Below, piece after piece: positions 45,402 through 53,443 of a DNA stretch of 64,000 nt. The notes beneath the pieces were generated by a model. That model had not been told where the DNA came from. It worked only from the letters and a program-made list of their open reading frames with translations, and did no database searches. Each line of letters begins with the position of its first letter. The stretch's first letter is position 1. The DNA is from Helicobacter himalayensis (GTDB lineage Bacteria; Campylobacterota; Campylobacteria; Campylobacterales; Helicobacteraceae): positions 186,001 to 250,000 of the forward strand of contig NZ_CP014991.1 in NCBI RefSeq assembly GCF_001602095.1. Reading direction: 5' to 3'. A program made the translations under genes and the position numbers.

Positions 45402-46424
45402 ATGGACAGAAGAACATTTTTTTACCACGGCGGTGCGCTACTTTCATCATTTGGATTGCGTGCATTAGGTGGTGGCATAGGAGTTGGCGCGTTTAGTTTT
45501 TTGAATGCTAAAGATTCTCAATTTAGCGCACCAAAAATTGGGTATTTGCCTATTACGGATCATTTGGTGGTGATTGCAAAGGAGCTTCAAAATGCAAATT
45601 TCATACCTCTCAAATTTTCTTCGTGGGCGGATTTAAGCGAGGCATTGCGCGCTGGGGCGATTGATGGGGCATTTATCCTCACACCTTTGGCGCTCAAGCT
45701 CAAATCTCAAGGCGTGGCGATAAAAGCGCTTTTTGCCGCGCATAGGAACGGCTCGGCGTTGGTTGTCAAAAAGGGGCTTTTGCAAGATTTAGAAAAAAGT
45801 GCGCAAATTAAGCACAATCCTGCTTTATTAAAAGGCAAGAAAATTGCAATTCCTAGCAGATTCTCAACACATTATCTCTTACTTGGCGAGCTTTTAGCGC
45901 AGGCAAATCTTAACCCAAGAGATGTGAATCTCATCGATATGGCGCCACCAGAGATGCTCTCCGCCCTTAGCAATGGTAGCATTGATGGCTTTATCGTGGC
46001 AGAACCCTTTTGTTTTGCGGCACAGACGCGCAAGCTTGCTGATGTTTTTGCGCTTTCAAAAGATATTAGTAACAATCACATTTGCTGTGTGCTAACATTC
46101 AATGAAAATCTCATCTCCACGCGCACAAATGAGGTGCAGGCTTTGAGCAAGGCATTTTTGCAAACTGCGCATTTTATTAAGGAGAATCCAGCCAAAGCAG
46201 CGCAACTTAGTAAAAAGTTCCTAGGGCAAAAGGTTGAGCTCATTGCTTCGCTTTTAGAGCAAGATAGGCGCGTGGTGTATGAGAATCTTAAGCTCACGCA
46301 AAATGACTTAGACAAAACCATTGAGGATATTAAACGTTTTGAAGTGGGTGTATTTGATGTGAAGTTTGAAGAGTTTGTGGATTCTCGCTTTGTGGATATA
46401 GCCCTTGCGAGCAATCAAAAATAG
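45402..46424 (+). CDS. ABC transporter substrate-binding protein, SsuA/NrtA/ThiY-type (Tat-like signal)
   Basis: 340 residues. N-terminal DRRTFFYHGG followed by a hydrophobic stretch resembles a Tat signal. The mature part is a type-2 periplasmic binding fold: KIGYLPITDHLVV, LKFSSWADLSEALRAGAIDGAFI and GSIDGFIVAEPF. Members bind sulfonates, nitrate, bicarbonate or thiamine precursors. With metA before it, and OsmC and an acyl-CoA-dehydrogenase-fold protein after the transporter, an organosulfur compound is the best guess. ATG 45402 has AAGGAG 7 nt upstream; ATG 45348 lacks one. Confidence 0.82.
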   Translation: MDRRTFFYHGGALLSSFGLRALGGGIGVGAFSFLNAKDSQFSAPKIGYLPITDHLVVIAKELQNANFIPLKFSSWADLSEALRAGAIDGAFILTPLALKLKSQGVAIKALFAAHRNGSALVVKKGLLQDLEKSAQIKHNPALLKGKKIAIPSRFSTHYLLLGELLAQANLNPRDVNLIDMAPPEMLSALSNGSIDGFIVAEPFCFAAQTRKLADVFALSKDISNNHICCVLTFNENLISTRTNEVQALSKAFLQTAHFIKENPAKAAQLSKKFLGQKVELIASLLEQDRRVVYENLKLTQNDLDKTIEDIKRFEVGVFDVKFEEFVDSRFVDIALASNQK

Positions 46425-46433
46425 GCAAAAAAA

Positions 46434-47213
46434 ATGAAAAAAACCGCATTGAAAAATGTTTATTGGCGTATTGGCGCAATCGCGCTTTTTGGCGCATTTT
46501 TGATTCTGTGGGAATTTTTAAGCAAAGATTCTTATGAGCTTAATCCCCAAAGTGCGATTCCGCCTATAAGTGTGGTGTTTGCAAAGTTTTTGGAATTGCT
46601 TGGTGAAGGTGTTTTGTTGAGTGCAATTACAGATTCTTTGGAGCGATTTTTCTTAGGGCTTTTTATTGGTGGTGCGTTAGGAAGTGCTTTGGGGCTGATT
46701 TTGGGGCGCTTTGAAAAAATGGAGATTTTGCTTGAGCCTTTCATTCAGCTTTTTCGTCCCATTTCGCCTATCGCGTGGTTGCCTATTATCGCGTTGTGGC
46801 TTGGCATTGGCAATGCTGGGGCTGTATTCATCATCGCGTATGCGGTGTTTTTCCCGGTTTTGGCGCTTTGTATTGCGGGTGTAAGGCAGATTAATCCCAC
46901 ACTTTTAGCAATGGCAAAAAACTTTGGTGCAAAAGAGTGGCAAATCACAAAAGACATTATTTTGCCCGGTGCTTTTGTTCATATCGCAAGTGGGCTAAAA
47001 CTCGCAGCTTCTGTGGCGTGGATACAGCTTGTCGCAGCAGAAATGCTAGGCATTCAAAGCGGACTAGGCTACCTTGTGGCTGATGGGCGCAATTTATTAG
47101 AAACAGATATGGTCATTGTGGCAATGATTTGGATAGGGATTTTAGGCTATGGAATCTATCTACTTTTTGGTGCAATAGAATATGGAATCTTAAAAATACT
47201 AGGAGTGCGATGA
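46434..47213 (+). CDS. ABC transporter permease, SsuC/NrtB/TauC-type
   Basis: 259 residues, six membrane helices, with PISPIAWLPIIALWLGIG and the EAA loop MAKNFGAKEWQITKDIILPGA. N-terminal KDSYELNPQSAIPPISVVF is the usual periplasmic lead. Forms the channel for the preceding binding protein. Stop overlaps the start of the ATPase. Confidence 0.88.
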   Translation: MKKTALKNVYWRIGAIALFGAFLILWEFLSKDSYELNPQSAIPPISVVFAKFLELLGEGVLLSAITDSLERFFLGLFIGGALGSALGLILGRFEKMEILLEPFIQLFRPISPIAWLPIIALWLGIGNAGAVFIIAYAVFFPVLALCIAGVRQINPTLLAMAKNFGAKEWQITKDIILPGAFVHIASGLKLAASVAWIQLVAAEMLGIQSGLGYLVADGRNLLETDMVIVAMIWIGILGYGIYLLFGAIEYGILKILGVR

Positions 47214-47977
47214 TGAGCGCGATTATACAAATAAATGATTGTTCAAAAAGCTTTGGTGCTCAAAAGGTGCTAGATTCTATAAATTTAGACATACAAAAGG
47301 GCGAGTTTATCACGCTTCTTGGGGCAAGTGGTTGCGGTAAAAGCACTCTGCTTAATCTTATTGGTGGATTTGAGAGCTTTGATAGCGGGGAAATTATCAT
47401 CGAAAATACGCGCTACACAAAGCAATGCACATCAAAAAATTGTATAAAAATTTTTCAAGACTACGCGCTTTTAGAATGGAAAAGCGCACTTGAAAATGTG
47501 ATGTTTGCCCAGCAAGCGCAAGGCACGGAGAAAAAGCTTGCAAAAAAGCGCGCGCAAGAATATTTGGAACTCACGCATTTGCAAGGCTTTGAAAATCACT
47601 ATCCACGCGAGCTAAGTGGCGGGCAAAAACAACGCGTGGCTTTAGCGCGTGCTTTAAGCGTGCAACCAAAAATCTTGCTACTTGATGAGCCTTTTAGCGC
47701 GCTTGATAATTTTACGCGCAATTCTCTGCAAGAGGAGCTTTTGAAAATTTCAAAAGATCTTGGCGCGACTTTTATTTTTGTCACACACGACATTGAGGAG
47801 GCGATATTTTTAGGTTCGCGTGTGATTGTGCTTTCCCCTGTACGCAAAAGCGTGATTGCTGATATTGAAGTAAATATCAATAAAAGCGAGCGCAATAGTT
47901 TGGAGTTTTTGAATCTCAAGCGTGAGATTGCGTGGCTTTTAAAAGCGCATAGATTCTCGCTTGAATATGTGATTTAA
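47213..47977 (+). CDS. ABC transporter ATP-binding protein, SsuB/TauB-type
   Basis: 254 residues: Walker A GASGCGKST, Q-loop IFQDYALLEWKSALENV (the W is typical of the nitrate/sulfonate/taurine group), LSGGQKQRVALARAL, LLLDEPFSALD and THDIEEA. Two adjacent ATGs exist; 47213 gives better spacing from AGGAG. A stem AAGCGCGC-N7-GCGTGCTT overlaps the stop codon and is followed by CTTTTT. Confidence 0.9.
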   Translation: MSAIIQINDCSKSFGAQKVLDSINLDIQKGEFITLLGASGCGKSTLLNLIGGFESFDSGEIIIENTRYTKQCTSKNCIKIFQDYALLEWKSALENVMFAQQAQGTEKKLAKKRAQEYLELTHLQGFENHYPRELSGGQKQRVALARALSVQPKILLLDEPFSALDNFTRNSLQEELLKISKDLGATFIFVTHDIEEAIFLGSRVIVLSPVRKSVIADIEVNINKSERNSLEFLNLKREIAWLLKAHRFSLEYVI

Positions 47978-48010
47978 GCGCGCTTTTTACGCGTGCTTGC
48001 ACTTTTTGAA
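47976..48010 (+). terminator. Possible terminator after the SsuB-like gene
   Basis: AAGCGCGC and GCGTGCTT pair over 8 bp (one G-U) with a 7-nt loop (47976-47998), followed shortly by CTTTTT. Confidence 0.5.
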
Positions 48011-48066
48011 AATTAAAATTTTTAAAGTTTGGAGAATGTGGCGCGTTTAGCAGTTTCTCTAAACTT

Positions 48067-48109
48067 CAGAAATTTTTTTAAGAAATTTCTGACGCCTTTT
48101 ATTTAGGCG
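48067..48109 (+). other. Two consecutive hairpins in the osmC leader
   Basis: CAGAAATTT-N7-AAATTTCTG (48067-48091, perfect 9-bp arms) and CGCCT-N7-AGGCG (48093-48109). They lie 26-68 nt before the OsmC ATG. Neither has a U-run, so a leader or processing role is as likely as termination. Confidence 0.45.
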
Positions 48110-48134
48110 CAAGAAAAAAACTTAAGGAGAAAAT

Positions 48135-48674
48135 ATGAGTAATCAAAAACCAGTAGCAACGAGTTGCACGAGATTAGACCCGATTGATAAGGCAGGATTG
48201 GAAGCTTTGATAAAAGATGGTAAAGCAAATCCAGATGTGATAAAAACACTCAAATGTAAAACCGTGGCAGAGGGGCGATTTCGTCACGCAAACTATATCC
48301 GCAACCTTCCAGCTTACATTGTCGATGAGCCACCAACCTTGCTTGGTGATGATACTGCGCCAAATCCTAGCGAAGCGGTATTGGCGGCACTTGGAAGCTG
48401 TCTAGCTGTGGGGATTCACGCAAATGCAATCGCACAAGATATTGTCATCACAAAGCTTGAATTAGAGTTGGAAGGTGATTTGAATATTACCGCTGTTTGG
48501 GGCACAGGCGATCTTTCAAAAGACAAGCCATTAGGTTTTACTCAAGTGCGCGTAAAGGTGAATTTGGAATCTAATGCTTCAAAACAGAAGCAAGATGAGC
48601 TCATCGCGCACGCGACGAAGTATTCCCCAGTGGCAAACACTATCTTGCGCGCGGTAGATTTGGATATACAATAA
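48135..48674 (+). CDS. OsmC family protein
   Basis: 179 residues. OsmC fold with one conserved Cys (LAALGSCLAVGIHANA); the second Cys of peroxide-reducing OsmC/Ohr is replaced in HATKYSPVAN, so it may not be a classic peroxidase. OsmC-like proteins often accompany sulfonate transport genes. AAGGAG precedes ATG; the stop overlaps the next start (TAATG). Confidence 0.85.
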   Translation: MSNQKPVATSCTRLDPIDKAGLEALIKDGKANPDVIKTLKCKTVAEGRFRHANYIRNLPAYIVDEPPTLLGDDTAPNPSEAVLAALGSCLAVGIHANAIAQDIVITKLELELEGDLNITAVWGTGDLSKDKPLGFTQVRVKVNLESNASKQKQDELIAHATKYSPVANTILRAVDLDIQ

Positions 48675-49942
48675 TGTCCGTGCAGATAAACGCTCTAGAT
48701 TCCGAGCTTTTTCAAAATGCGCTTGTAAGCTTAAAAGGTGAGCGCGCAAAAATCCACAACGGAAGCTATCCTAGCGAAATTTTACACGCATTTGGCGAGG
48801 CTGGACTGTATGCGTCCTTTGCCAAAAATGGCGTAAAAGGCTTGCAAGAAGCGTTGCTTAGCGTGCAAAAAGTTTCAGAATCTTGCGGAAATAGTGGCTT
48901 TTGCGTGTGGTGTCATCAAGCGCTTTTGTGGTATTTGCTAAATTCTACGAATAAAACTAGCGCGCAAAAAGAGCTTTTCTCAAAGCTTGCAAGCGGGGAA
49001 ATACTCGGTGGCACAGGGCTTTCAAATCCACTCAAAGCCTTTGTGGGGCTAGATAAAATGCGTTTAAGCGCAAAGCGCGTTAAGGGTGGATTTGTCATCA
49101 ATGGCACTTTAGCGTGGGTGTCAAATCTCGCATCTAGACATTATTTTGCCTTTATTGCGGAAGTGGAAGAGGATTCTAAGGATTCTCAAACGCTAGATTC
49201 TCAAACACCCAAACAAGGTGGCAGAATCTTAGATTCTAATCAACCAAAAAACGTTGAATATGGGCGCGTAGCGGAGCCGAGCGGAATTTACTTCCGCGAA
49301 GGTGATACAATTAATGGAATAGATTCTCAAACCACCAAACAAGGCGACAGAATCTTAGATTCTAATCAACCAAAAAACGCCGATTTGCCAAAGCCTAAAG
49401 AGTGTATTATGGCACTGGCGTGCTGTCAGGGCGCGCTTAGTTTGAAGCCAACCACGCCTTTTTGCGCGCTGGAAGGTTCTGGGACTTATGCTACGCAGTT
49501 TAGGGATTATTTTGTGAGTGATGAAATGGTGCTAGCAAACCCGGCAAGTGCGATGATTCCAAAGATTAATGCAGGATTTGTGCTGTTGCAGTGTGGTATG
49601 GGGCTAGGTATGAGTGAGGGCGCGATAAGGGCTACGCAGAGGAACTGCTACAATAAGGCGCGCCTACAAACGCTATGTGTGCAAAAAGAAAAGCTCGAAC
49701 AAAGAGTGCTGAAGCTCGCGCAAAATCCTTACACAAAGGACGCTTTTAATGCGTCATTGCGCGTGAAGCTTGCTATTATCAAGCTTTTAAATGAGTTAGT
49801 TACGCTTTGTATTTTGCATAATGGTGCTAGCGGGTATTTTCAAGGCGCATTTGCAAGCAAACTTCTTTTGGAATCTGCATTTTTTGGGATTGTAAGCCCA
49901 AGTCAAGGGCACATACAAAAGATTTTGGAAGCTACTTCTTAA
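48674..49942 (+). CDS. Acyl-CoA-dehydrogenase-fold flavoprotein with an in-frame repeat insertion
   Basis: 422 residues. N-terminal helical domain with SCGNSGFCVWCHQALLWYL, middle beta domain (GGTGLSNPLKAF, GGFVINGTLAWVSN, later TYATQFRDYFVSDEMVL), and C-terminal four-helix part (GMGLGMSEGAIRATQ, LHNGASGYFQGA). Relatives are acyl-CoA dehydrogenases or FMN-dependent organosulfur monooxygenases of the SfnB/DszC kind; the sulfur-like context favours the latter, as inference. Residues about 174-238 are an insertion encoded by dispersed repeat A, with a direct 63-bp repeat on each side (126-bp period). It is in frame, sits in a beta-domain loop, and contains no stop. Confidence 0.8.
   Translation: MSVQINALDSELFQNALVSLKGERAKIHNGSYPSEILHAFGEAGLYASFAKNGVKGLQEALLSVQKVSESCGNSGFCVWCHQALLWYLLNSTNKTSAQKELFSKLASGEILGGTGLSNPLKAFVGLDKMRLSAKRVKGGFVINGTLAWVSNLASRHYFAFIAEVEEDSKDSQTLDSQTPKQGGRILDSNQPKNVEYGRVAEPSGIYFREGDTINGIDSQTTKQGDRILDSNQPKNADLPKPKECIMALACCQGALSLKPTTPFCALEGSGTYATQFRDYFVSDEMVLANPASAMIPKINAGFVLLQCGMGLGMSEGAIRATQRNCYNKARLQTLCVQKEKLEQRVLKLAQNPYTKDAFNASLRVKLAIIKLLNELVTLCILHNGASGYFQGAFASKLLLESAFFGIVSPSQGHIQKILEATS
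49195..49387 (+). repeat. Dispersed repeat family A, in-frame copy inside a gene
   Basis: Two direct repeats (49195-49258 and 49321-49381; each AGATTCTCAAAC...CAATCAACCAAAAAACG-like) flank the core CGGAATTTACTTCCGCGAAGG. The core matches 38040-38075 nearly base for base. Translated it gives RILDSNQPKN twice around VEYGRVAEPSGIYFREGD. Confidence 0.9.
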
Positions 49943-49972
49943 ATACTTGTGCGAGATTTCGCGCAAGTATTT
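49941..49972 (+). terminator. Hairpin at the stop codon of the acyl-CoA-dehydrogenase-like gene
   Basis: AAATACTTGTGCG pairs with CGCGCAAGTATTT (13 bp, one G-U, 6-nt loop). It overlaps the stop codon and probably ends the transcript; no long U-run follows. Confidence 0.65.
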
Positions 49973-50037
49973 AAGGATTTTATAAGAATTACGCCAAAAT
50001 GCGCTTTTTCTTAGCGCAATATCTCTAGAATTTTTGC

Positions 50038-51102
50038 TTAGAATCTATACTTTATCACAAGATTCTCACTTGCGTAGATTTCGTTTTTGGAATCTACTTT
50101 GCAAGCGAGGATTTGCTTGATACCTACGCCAAGATTTATGTTCAAGCGATCGCTAAAATCGATCGCGCCTCCGACAATGATTTGTGCGTAAGTTTTAGCA
50201 GTGTTTTGAGATTTTATACTAAAACTTGGCGCACTAGAACCTACAAAGCTAGCAGTATAAGCACCTCCATTTTTTTCAATGTAGCTTGGTGTGTGCGTGA
50301 AATAGTAGTTTGTGCCAACAAAGGGCTTTATATTTGAATCGTCAAACTTGAAAACACGCCCAATGTTGGCATTTAGTCTAAAATACACGCGATTAAAATC
50401 TGCGATAGAAATAAAATTGCCCGCATAAGATTCTTGTGTTGTTGGGGAAACTGCCCATAAGCCTTTAGTCCTACTTCCCAAAGTGGTGTGAGATTGAGCG
50501 AGGCATACACGCCAAGTTGCGCGTTATGGGAGTTTTGATTAAACGTGTTGTCCTTCAAAGTCGTAGCGCATATCACTTGCAATCATCGCAAAGCGCACTT
50601 TTTTGAGTTGCATTAAGCGCGTAGTTGCTATATGGTTGCGTAGCAAGACGATTCTATTCCCCACCGACATATCATTTGATATGTTTATGGGGAGGTGTTG
50701 GCGTTTTTGTTCCCACTGCCAGAATCTGCCGCGTTTTTTGCGTTGTCGTTGATATTTTCAAGCGTGGTTGTGAGGCTTGTTGTGTTTGTTGCAAGCTCAA
50801 TTAAGGGGCTGTTATCAAGGCTTGAGCTTGTCAATCCGCTAAAAATCACGCTTGCTGTTTGCGTGTTTGGTAGTCAGCGATAGATTTGTTATGGTTTGTG
50901 ATTTGAGATTCTAAATCCATAACACTCTTTTTGTGTTGCCTAAAGTTTTTTCTGCTTCTAGAATCTTTCCATAACTATTACCAGCTTTTGCGCTAGATTC
51001 TACAAGCAAATTGCAACCGCTCACCTGAAACCTGCAAGCCTTGCAAAGTAAAAGAAAAGGTTTTTTAGTAAAAAATTTATAAAGTAGAGATTTATGAAGC
51101 AA
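50038..51102 (-). pseudogene. Decayed autotransporter (VacA-like beta-domain) gene
   Basis: C-terminal 147 residues (50038-50481) end in IKYRF, an outer-membrane barrel terminus, with NRVYFRLNANIGRVF and NINLGVGIK strands. Further upstream on the same strand are pieces in other frames: HNAQLGVYASLNLTPLWEVGLKAYG, then NDMSVGNRIVLLRNHIATTRLMQL (resembles the NDISMGGR region that opens VacA-type barrels), then ATNTTSLTTTLENIND and KILEAEKTLGNTK. At least three frameshifts or stops separate them and no passenger is left. A hairpin CCCCA..CATATCA-TT-TGATATG..TGGGG (50659-50692) lies inside. Confidence 0.7.
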
Positions 51103-51162
51103 AAATTATTTTTGCGTGTGTTGTATTGTATGTTTTGCATTGAGATTCTCTAAAGCTCGCAA

Positions 51163-52011
51163 TTATTCTTTGCTAAATCCAGCCTTTAGGCGCTCTTGTG
51201 AGTTTAGCACTTTGCCACAAAGTTTGAAACGCCAAAATTCCTCGCACAGCGCGCTAAAGGCATCAATTTGCGCATTTTGCGTGCAAATCCCCTCATTTTG
51301 CAAGGCGTATTTCCACCACTTATCACCTTTTTCCACGTGCCCCACTTCATCGCGCAAGATGATATGAAATACCTCTTTTATCTTCGAATGTATCGATAGT
51401 GGTGTTTGTGCAAGCTTTTCTAATACAAAAGGATTTGCATCCAATCCTTTTGCTTCTAAGCCTCTATGCACCACACCCATACGGATTTTTAGACTTCTTT
51501 CACTTGCGCTTAGTGCATCAAAAAGCCCATTATGCACGTTAAAATCCCCATACTTGTAGCCAATCTCATTTAAAAGTCCCTCCAAAAGCTCAAAATGCGC
51601 TATCTCCTCGCTCGCCACCTCTAGCCAATCAGCGTAAAACTCTAAAGGCATATTTTTAAATCTATACGCCGCATCAAGGGCTAGGATAATCGCGCTAGAT
51701 TCTATGTGTGCTATGGAATGCAAGATTTTCGCACTTTGCTGGGGTGTGGCGGCGTGCTTTGGACGGCGGATTTTTAGCGGACTTAGGACTTTAGCTTTGC
51801 AAAGTTTGAGCGCGCCAAAATCCTTGCTTGGAAGTGAATTTTCTGTGTTAAAGGGCTGGGGTTTGTAAGTATTAGATTCTATAAATTGTGAATCTAAAAG
51901 AATGTTGCCCTGCTTAAAATCCTCGTAAAAATGCGAAAAGCATTCTTTGAGCGTGCCAAAATCGCTCATATTTAGGAGTTCATAAAGTGTGCTAAAAAAA
52001 TCTTTTCTCAT
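51163..52011 (-). CDS. DUF455 family ferritin-like protein
   Basis: 282 residues. Helical ferritin-like part with metal-ligand pattern: HIESSAIILALDAAYRF, EVASEEIAHFELLEGLL and RDEVGHVEKGDKWW, consistent with a di-iron or related site (MiaE-like superfamily). Function is not established. ATG 52011 is preferred to an earlier start. Divergent from the methyltransferase; AT-rich promoters (TACAAT-like) for both lie between. Confidence 0.8.
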   Translation of the reverse strand: MRKDFFSTLYELLNMSDFGTLKECFSHFYEDFKQGNILLDSQFIESNTYKPQPFNTENSLPSKDFGALKLCKAKVLSPLKIRRPKHAATPQQSAKILHSIAHIESSAIILALDAAYRFKNMPLEFYADWLEVASEEIAHFELLEGLLNEIGYKYGDFNVHNGLFDALSASERSLKIRMGVVHRGLEAKGLDANPFVLEKLAQTPLSIHSKIKEVFHIILRDEVGHVEKGDKWWKYALQNEGICTQNAQIDAFSALCEEFWRFKLCGKVLNSQERLKAGFSKE

Positions 52012-52040
52012 AATGCTATTGTAGCAAAGCAAAAATCTAT

Positions 52041-52046
52041 TACAAT
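52041..52046 (+). promoter_or_regulatory. -10 element of the phase-variable methyltransferase gene
   Basis: CTATTACAATAGC, 31 nt before ATG 52078. Confidence 0.45.
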
Positions 52047-52077
52047 AGCGGATTAAAAATTGAATTTAGGAGGTTGT

Positions 52078-53007
52078 ATGCAGTGTAAAATTTGCAAACA
52101 AGAAACACAAGTCGCTTTTAGTGCAAAAATTTTAGGACGCTATGATGAGGCATTTTATAAATGTGCGCATTGCGGATTTTTGAGTGCTGGGGAGGCATAT
52201 TGGCTAGATGAGGCGTATGAAGAAGCGATTAATATTTCAGATACAGGTATAGTTGCGCGGAATCTCTATTTGTATAAAGTTGTTGTATGTGTAGCATATT
52301 TTTTCTTTGGTTTTAGAAATTTCCTTAACGGGGGGGGGCAAAATACCACTTCACAAGTTTCTCAAAATAAACATTCTCTAACAAATCCCTACACTTCACA
52401 AACTCTCAAACAAAAAATTTTGCTAGATTTTGGCGGCGGCACTGGATTGCTTGTGCGATTATTGCGCGATAGCGGGATTGAGGCATTTTGGGAGGATAAA
52501 TATTGTCAGAATATTTTTGCGCGAGGCTTTGAGTGGAGGAGTGATAATCCGCGATTATTTGCGCTAGATTCTGTTATTCAAGAAACATTATCAAAACAAA
52601 AAATGCGCCCACCAGAGCTTGCTACAAGTTTTGAGGTATTTGAGCATTTGCCAAATCCGCTCGAAGAGATAGAATCTATGCTTTCACGCGCGCCAAATCT
52701 ACTCTTTTCTACTGAGCTTTTACCCTCATTTATTCCAGAATCTAGCGGGCAAAATGCGTGGTGGTATTATGGTTTTGCGCACGGACAGCATATTAGCTTT
52801 TATTCTTATGAGAGTTTGGCATTTATCGCTAAGAAACGAGGCTTATATTTTTACTCTTATGGTGGTTTGCATCTTTTTAGCAGTAAAAAAATTAACCCGC
52901 TTGCCTTTAAGCTTGTGATAAAGCTTGCGGGAAGGGGATTGTTTTTGTGGGTGAAAAAAAGATTAGGAAGTAAGACAATGAGCGATAGTCTCGCTCTTTT
53001 GGACTAG
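52078..53007 (+). CDS. SAM-dependent methyltransferase with zinc ribbon and G9 tract (phase ON)
   Basis: 309 residues. N-terminal zinc ribbon C3-K-I-C6 ... C29-A-H-C32, then a class I methyltransferase: motif I LLDFGGGTGLLVRLL (about 118-132) and SFEVFEHLPNP after it, with a late WWYYGFAHGQHISFYS. This layout is common in methyltransferases of glycan or small-metabolite pathways. A G9 run (52330-52338) encodes GGG before motif I; the frame is intact at nine G. Gain or loss of one G stops translation within about 20 codons, ahead of the SAM site. AGGAGG lies 4 nt before ATG. Confidence 0.8.
   Translation: MQCKICKQETQVAFSAKILGRYDEAFYKCAHCGFLSAGEAYWLDEAYEEAINISDTGIVARNLYLYKVVVCVAYFFFGFRNFLNGGGQNTTSQVSQNKHSLTNPYTSQTLKQKILLDFGGGTGLLVRLLRDSGIEAFWEDKYCQNIFARGFEWRSDNPRLFALDSVIQETLSKQKMRPPELATSFEVFEHLPNPLEEIESMLSRAPNLLFSTELLPSFIPESSGQNAWWYYGFAHGQHISFYSYESLAFIAKKRGLYFYSYGGLHLFSSKKINPLAFKLVIKLAGRGLFLWVKKRLGSKTMSDSLALLD
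52330..52338 (+). repeat. G9 run inside the methyltransferase gene
   Basis: Nine G residues in frame (AAC GGG GGG GGG CAA). Confidence 0.92.
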
Positions 53008-53032
53008 TTTTAATCAATTAATTTACTTAGGC

Positions 53033-53038
53033 TATAAT
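53033..53038 (+). promoter_or_regulatory. -10 element of the rhodanese gene
   Basis: GGCTATAATCC, 31 nt before ATG 53070. Confidence 0.55.
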
Positions 53039-53069
53039 CCGCGCCTTAGCTAAAAACTAAAGGATTGCT

Positions 53070-53426
53070 ATGTCTGAAAATTCTCTAAAAGGAAAAAATA
53101 ATCTTTCACTTGCTAAGCCAATCTATCCGCAGGATATTGCGCAGGGGCGACTTTCAGAGTTCAAAGTCTTTGATATTCGCGATAAAAGTGATTATGACTC
53201 CGCGCACATTAGAGAATCTCGCAATTTTTCAAACGCTCAAGATATTTATCAATATGCGCTTCAAAATAAAAATGTAAAAATCCTTCTTGTGTGTTATAGC
53301 GGGCATACAGCAAGTGTGGTTGGAACGCGCTTAGTAGAGGCGGGGTGTGAGAATATCTATTATTTTGACGATTATTTCACGCATTTTGAGCTTTTGGGGC
53401 TTTTGAATACGCAACAAGAAAGCTAA
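53070..53426 (+). CDS. Single-domain rhodanese-like protein
   Basis: 118 residues. Rhodanese fold with FDIRDKSDYDSAHI and catalytic loop CYSGHTAS (Cys about 75), then AGCENIYYFDD. Cytosolic sulfurtransferase or persulfide carrier; acceptor unknown. The last codons run into the A7G8 site before yggT. Confidence 0.88.
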   Translation: MSENSLKGKNNLSLAKPIYPQDIAQGRLSEFKVFDIRDKSDYDSAHIRESRNFSNAQDIYQYALQNKNVKILLVCYSGHTASVVGTRLVEAGCENIYYFDDYFTHFELLGLLNTQQES

Positions 53427-53431
53427 AAAAA

Positions 53432-53439
53432 GGGGGGGG
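53432..53439 (+). repeat. G8 run forming the Shine-Dalgarno of yggT
   Basis: AAAAAAAGGGGGGGGTTAT directly before ATG 53444. Changes in G number would shift the spacing between ribosome site and start codon. Confidence 0.8.
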
Positions 53440-53443
53440 TTAT

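Noticed and set aside
50659-50692. Hairpin CCCCA..CATATCA-TT-TGATATG..TGGGG as a terminator or regulatory site
   Set aside because: It lies inside decayed coding DNA, has no U-run and no adjacent gene start; most likely a by-product of the degenerate barrel sequence.
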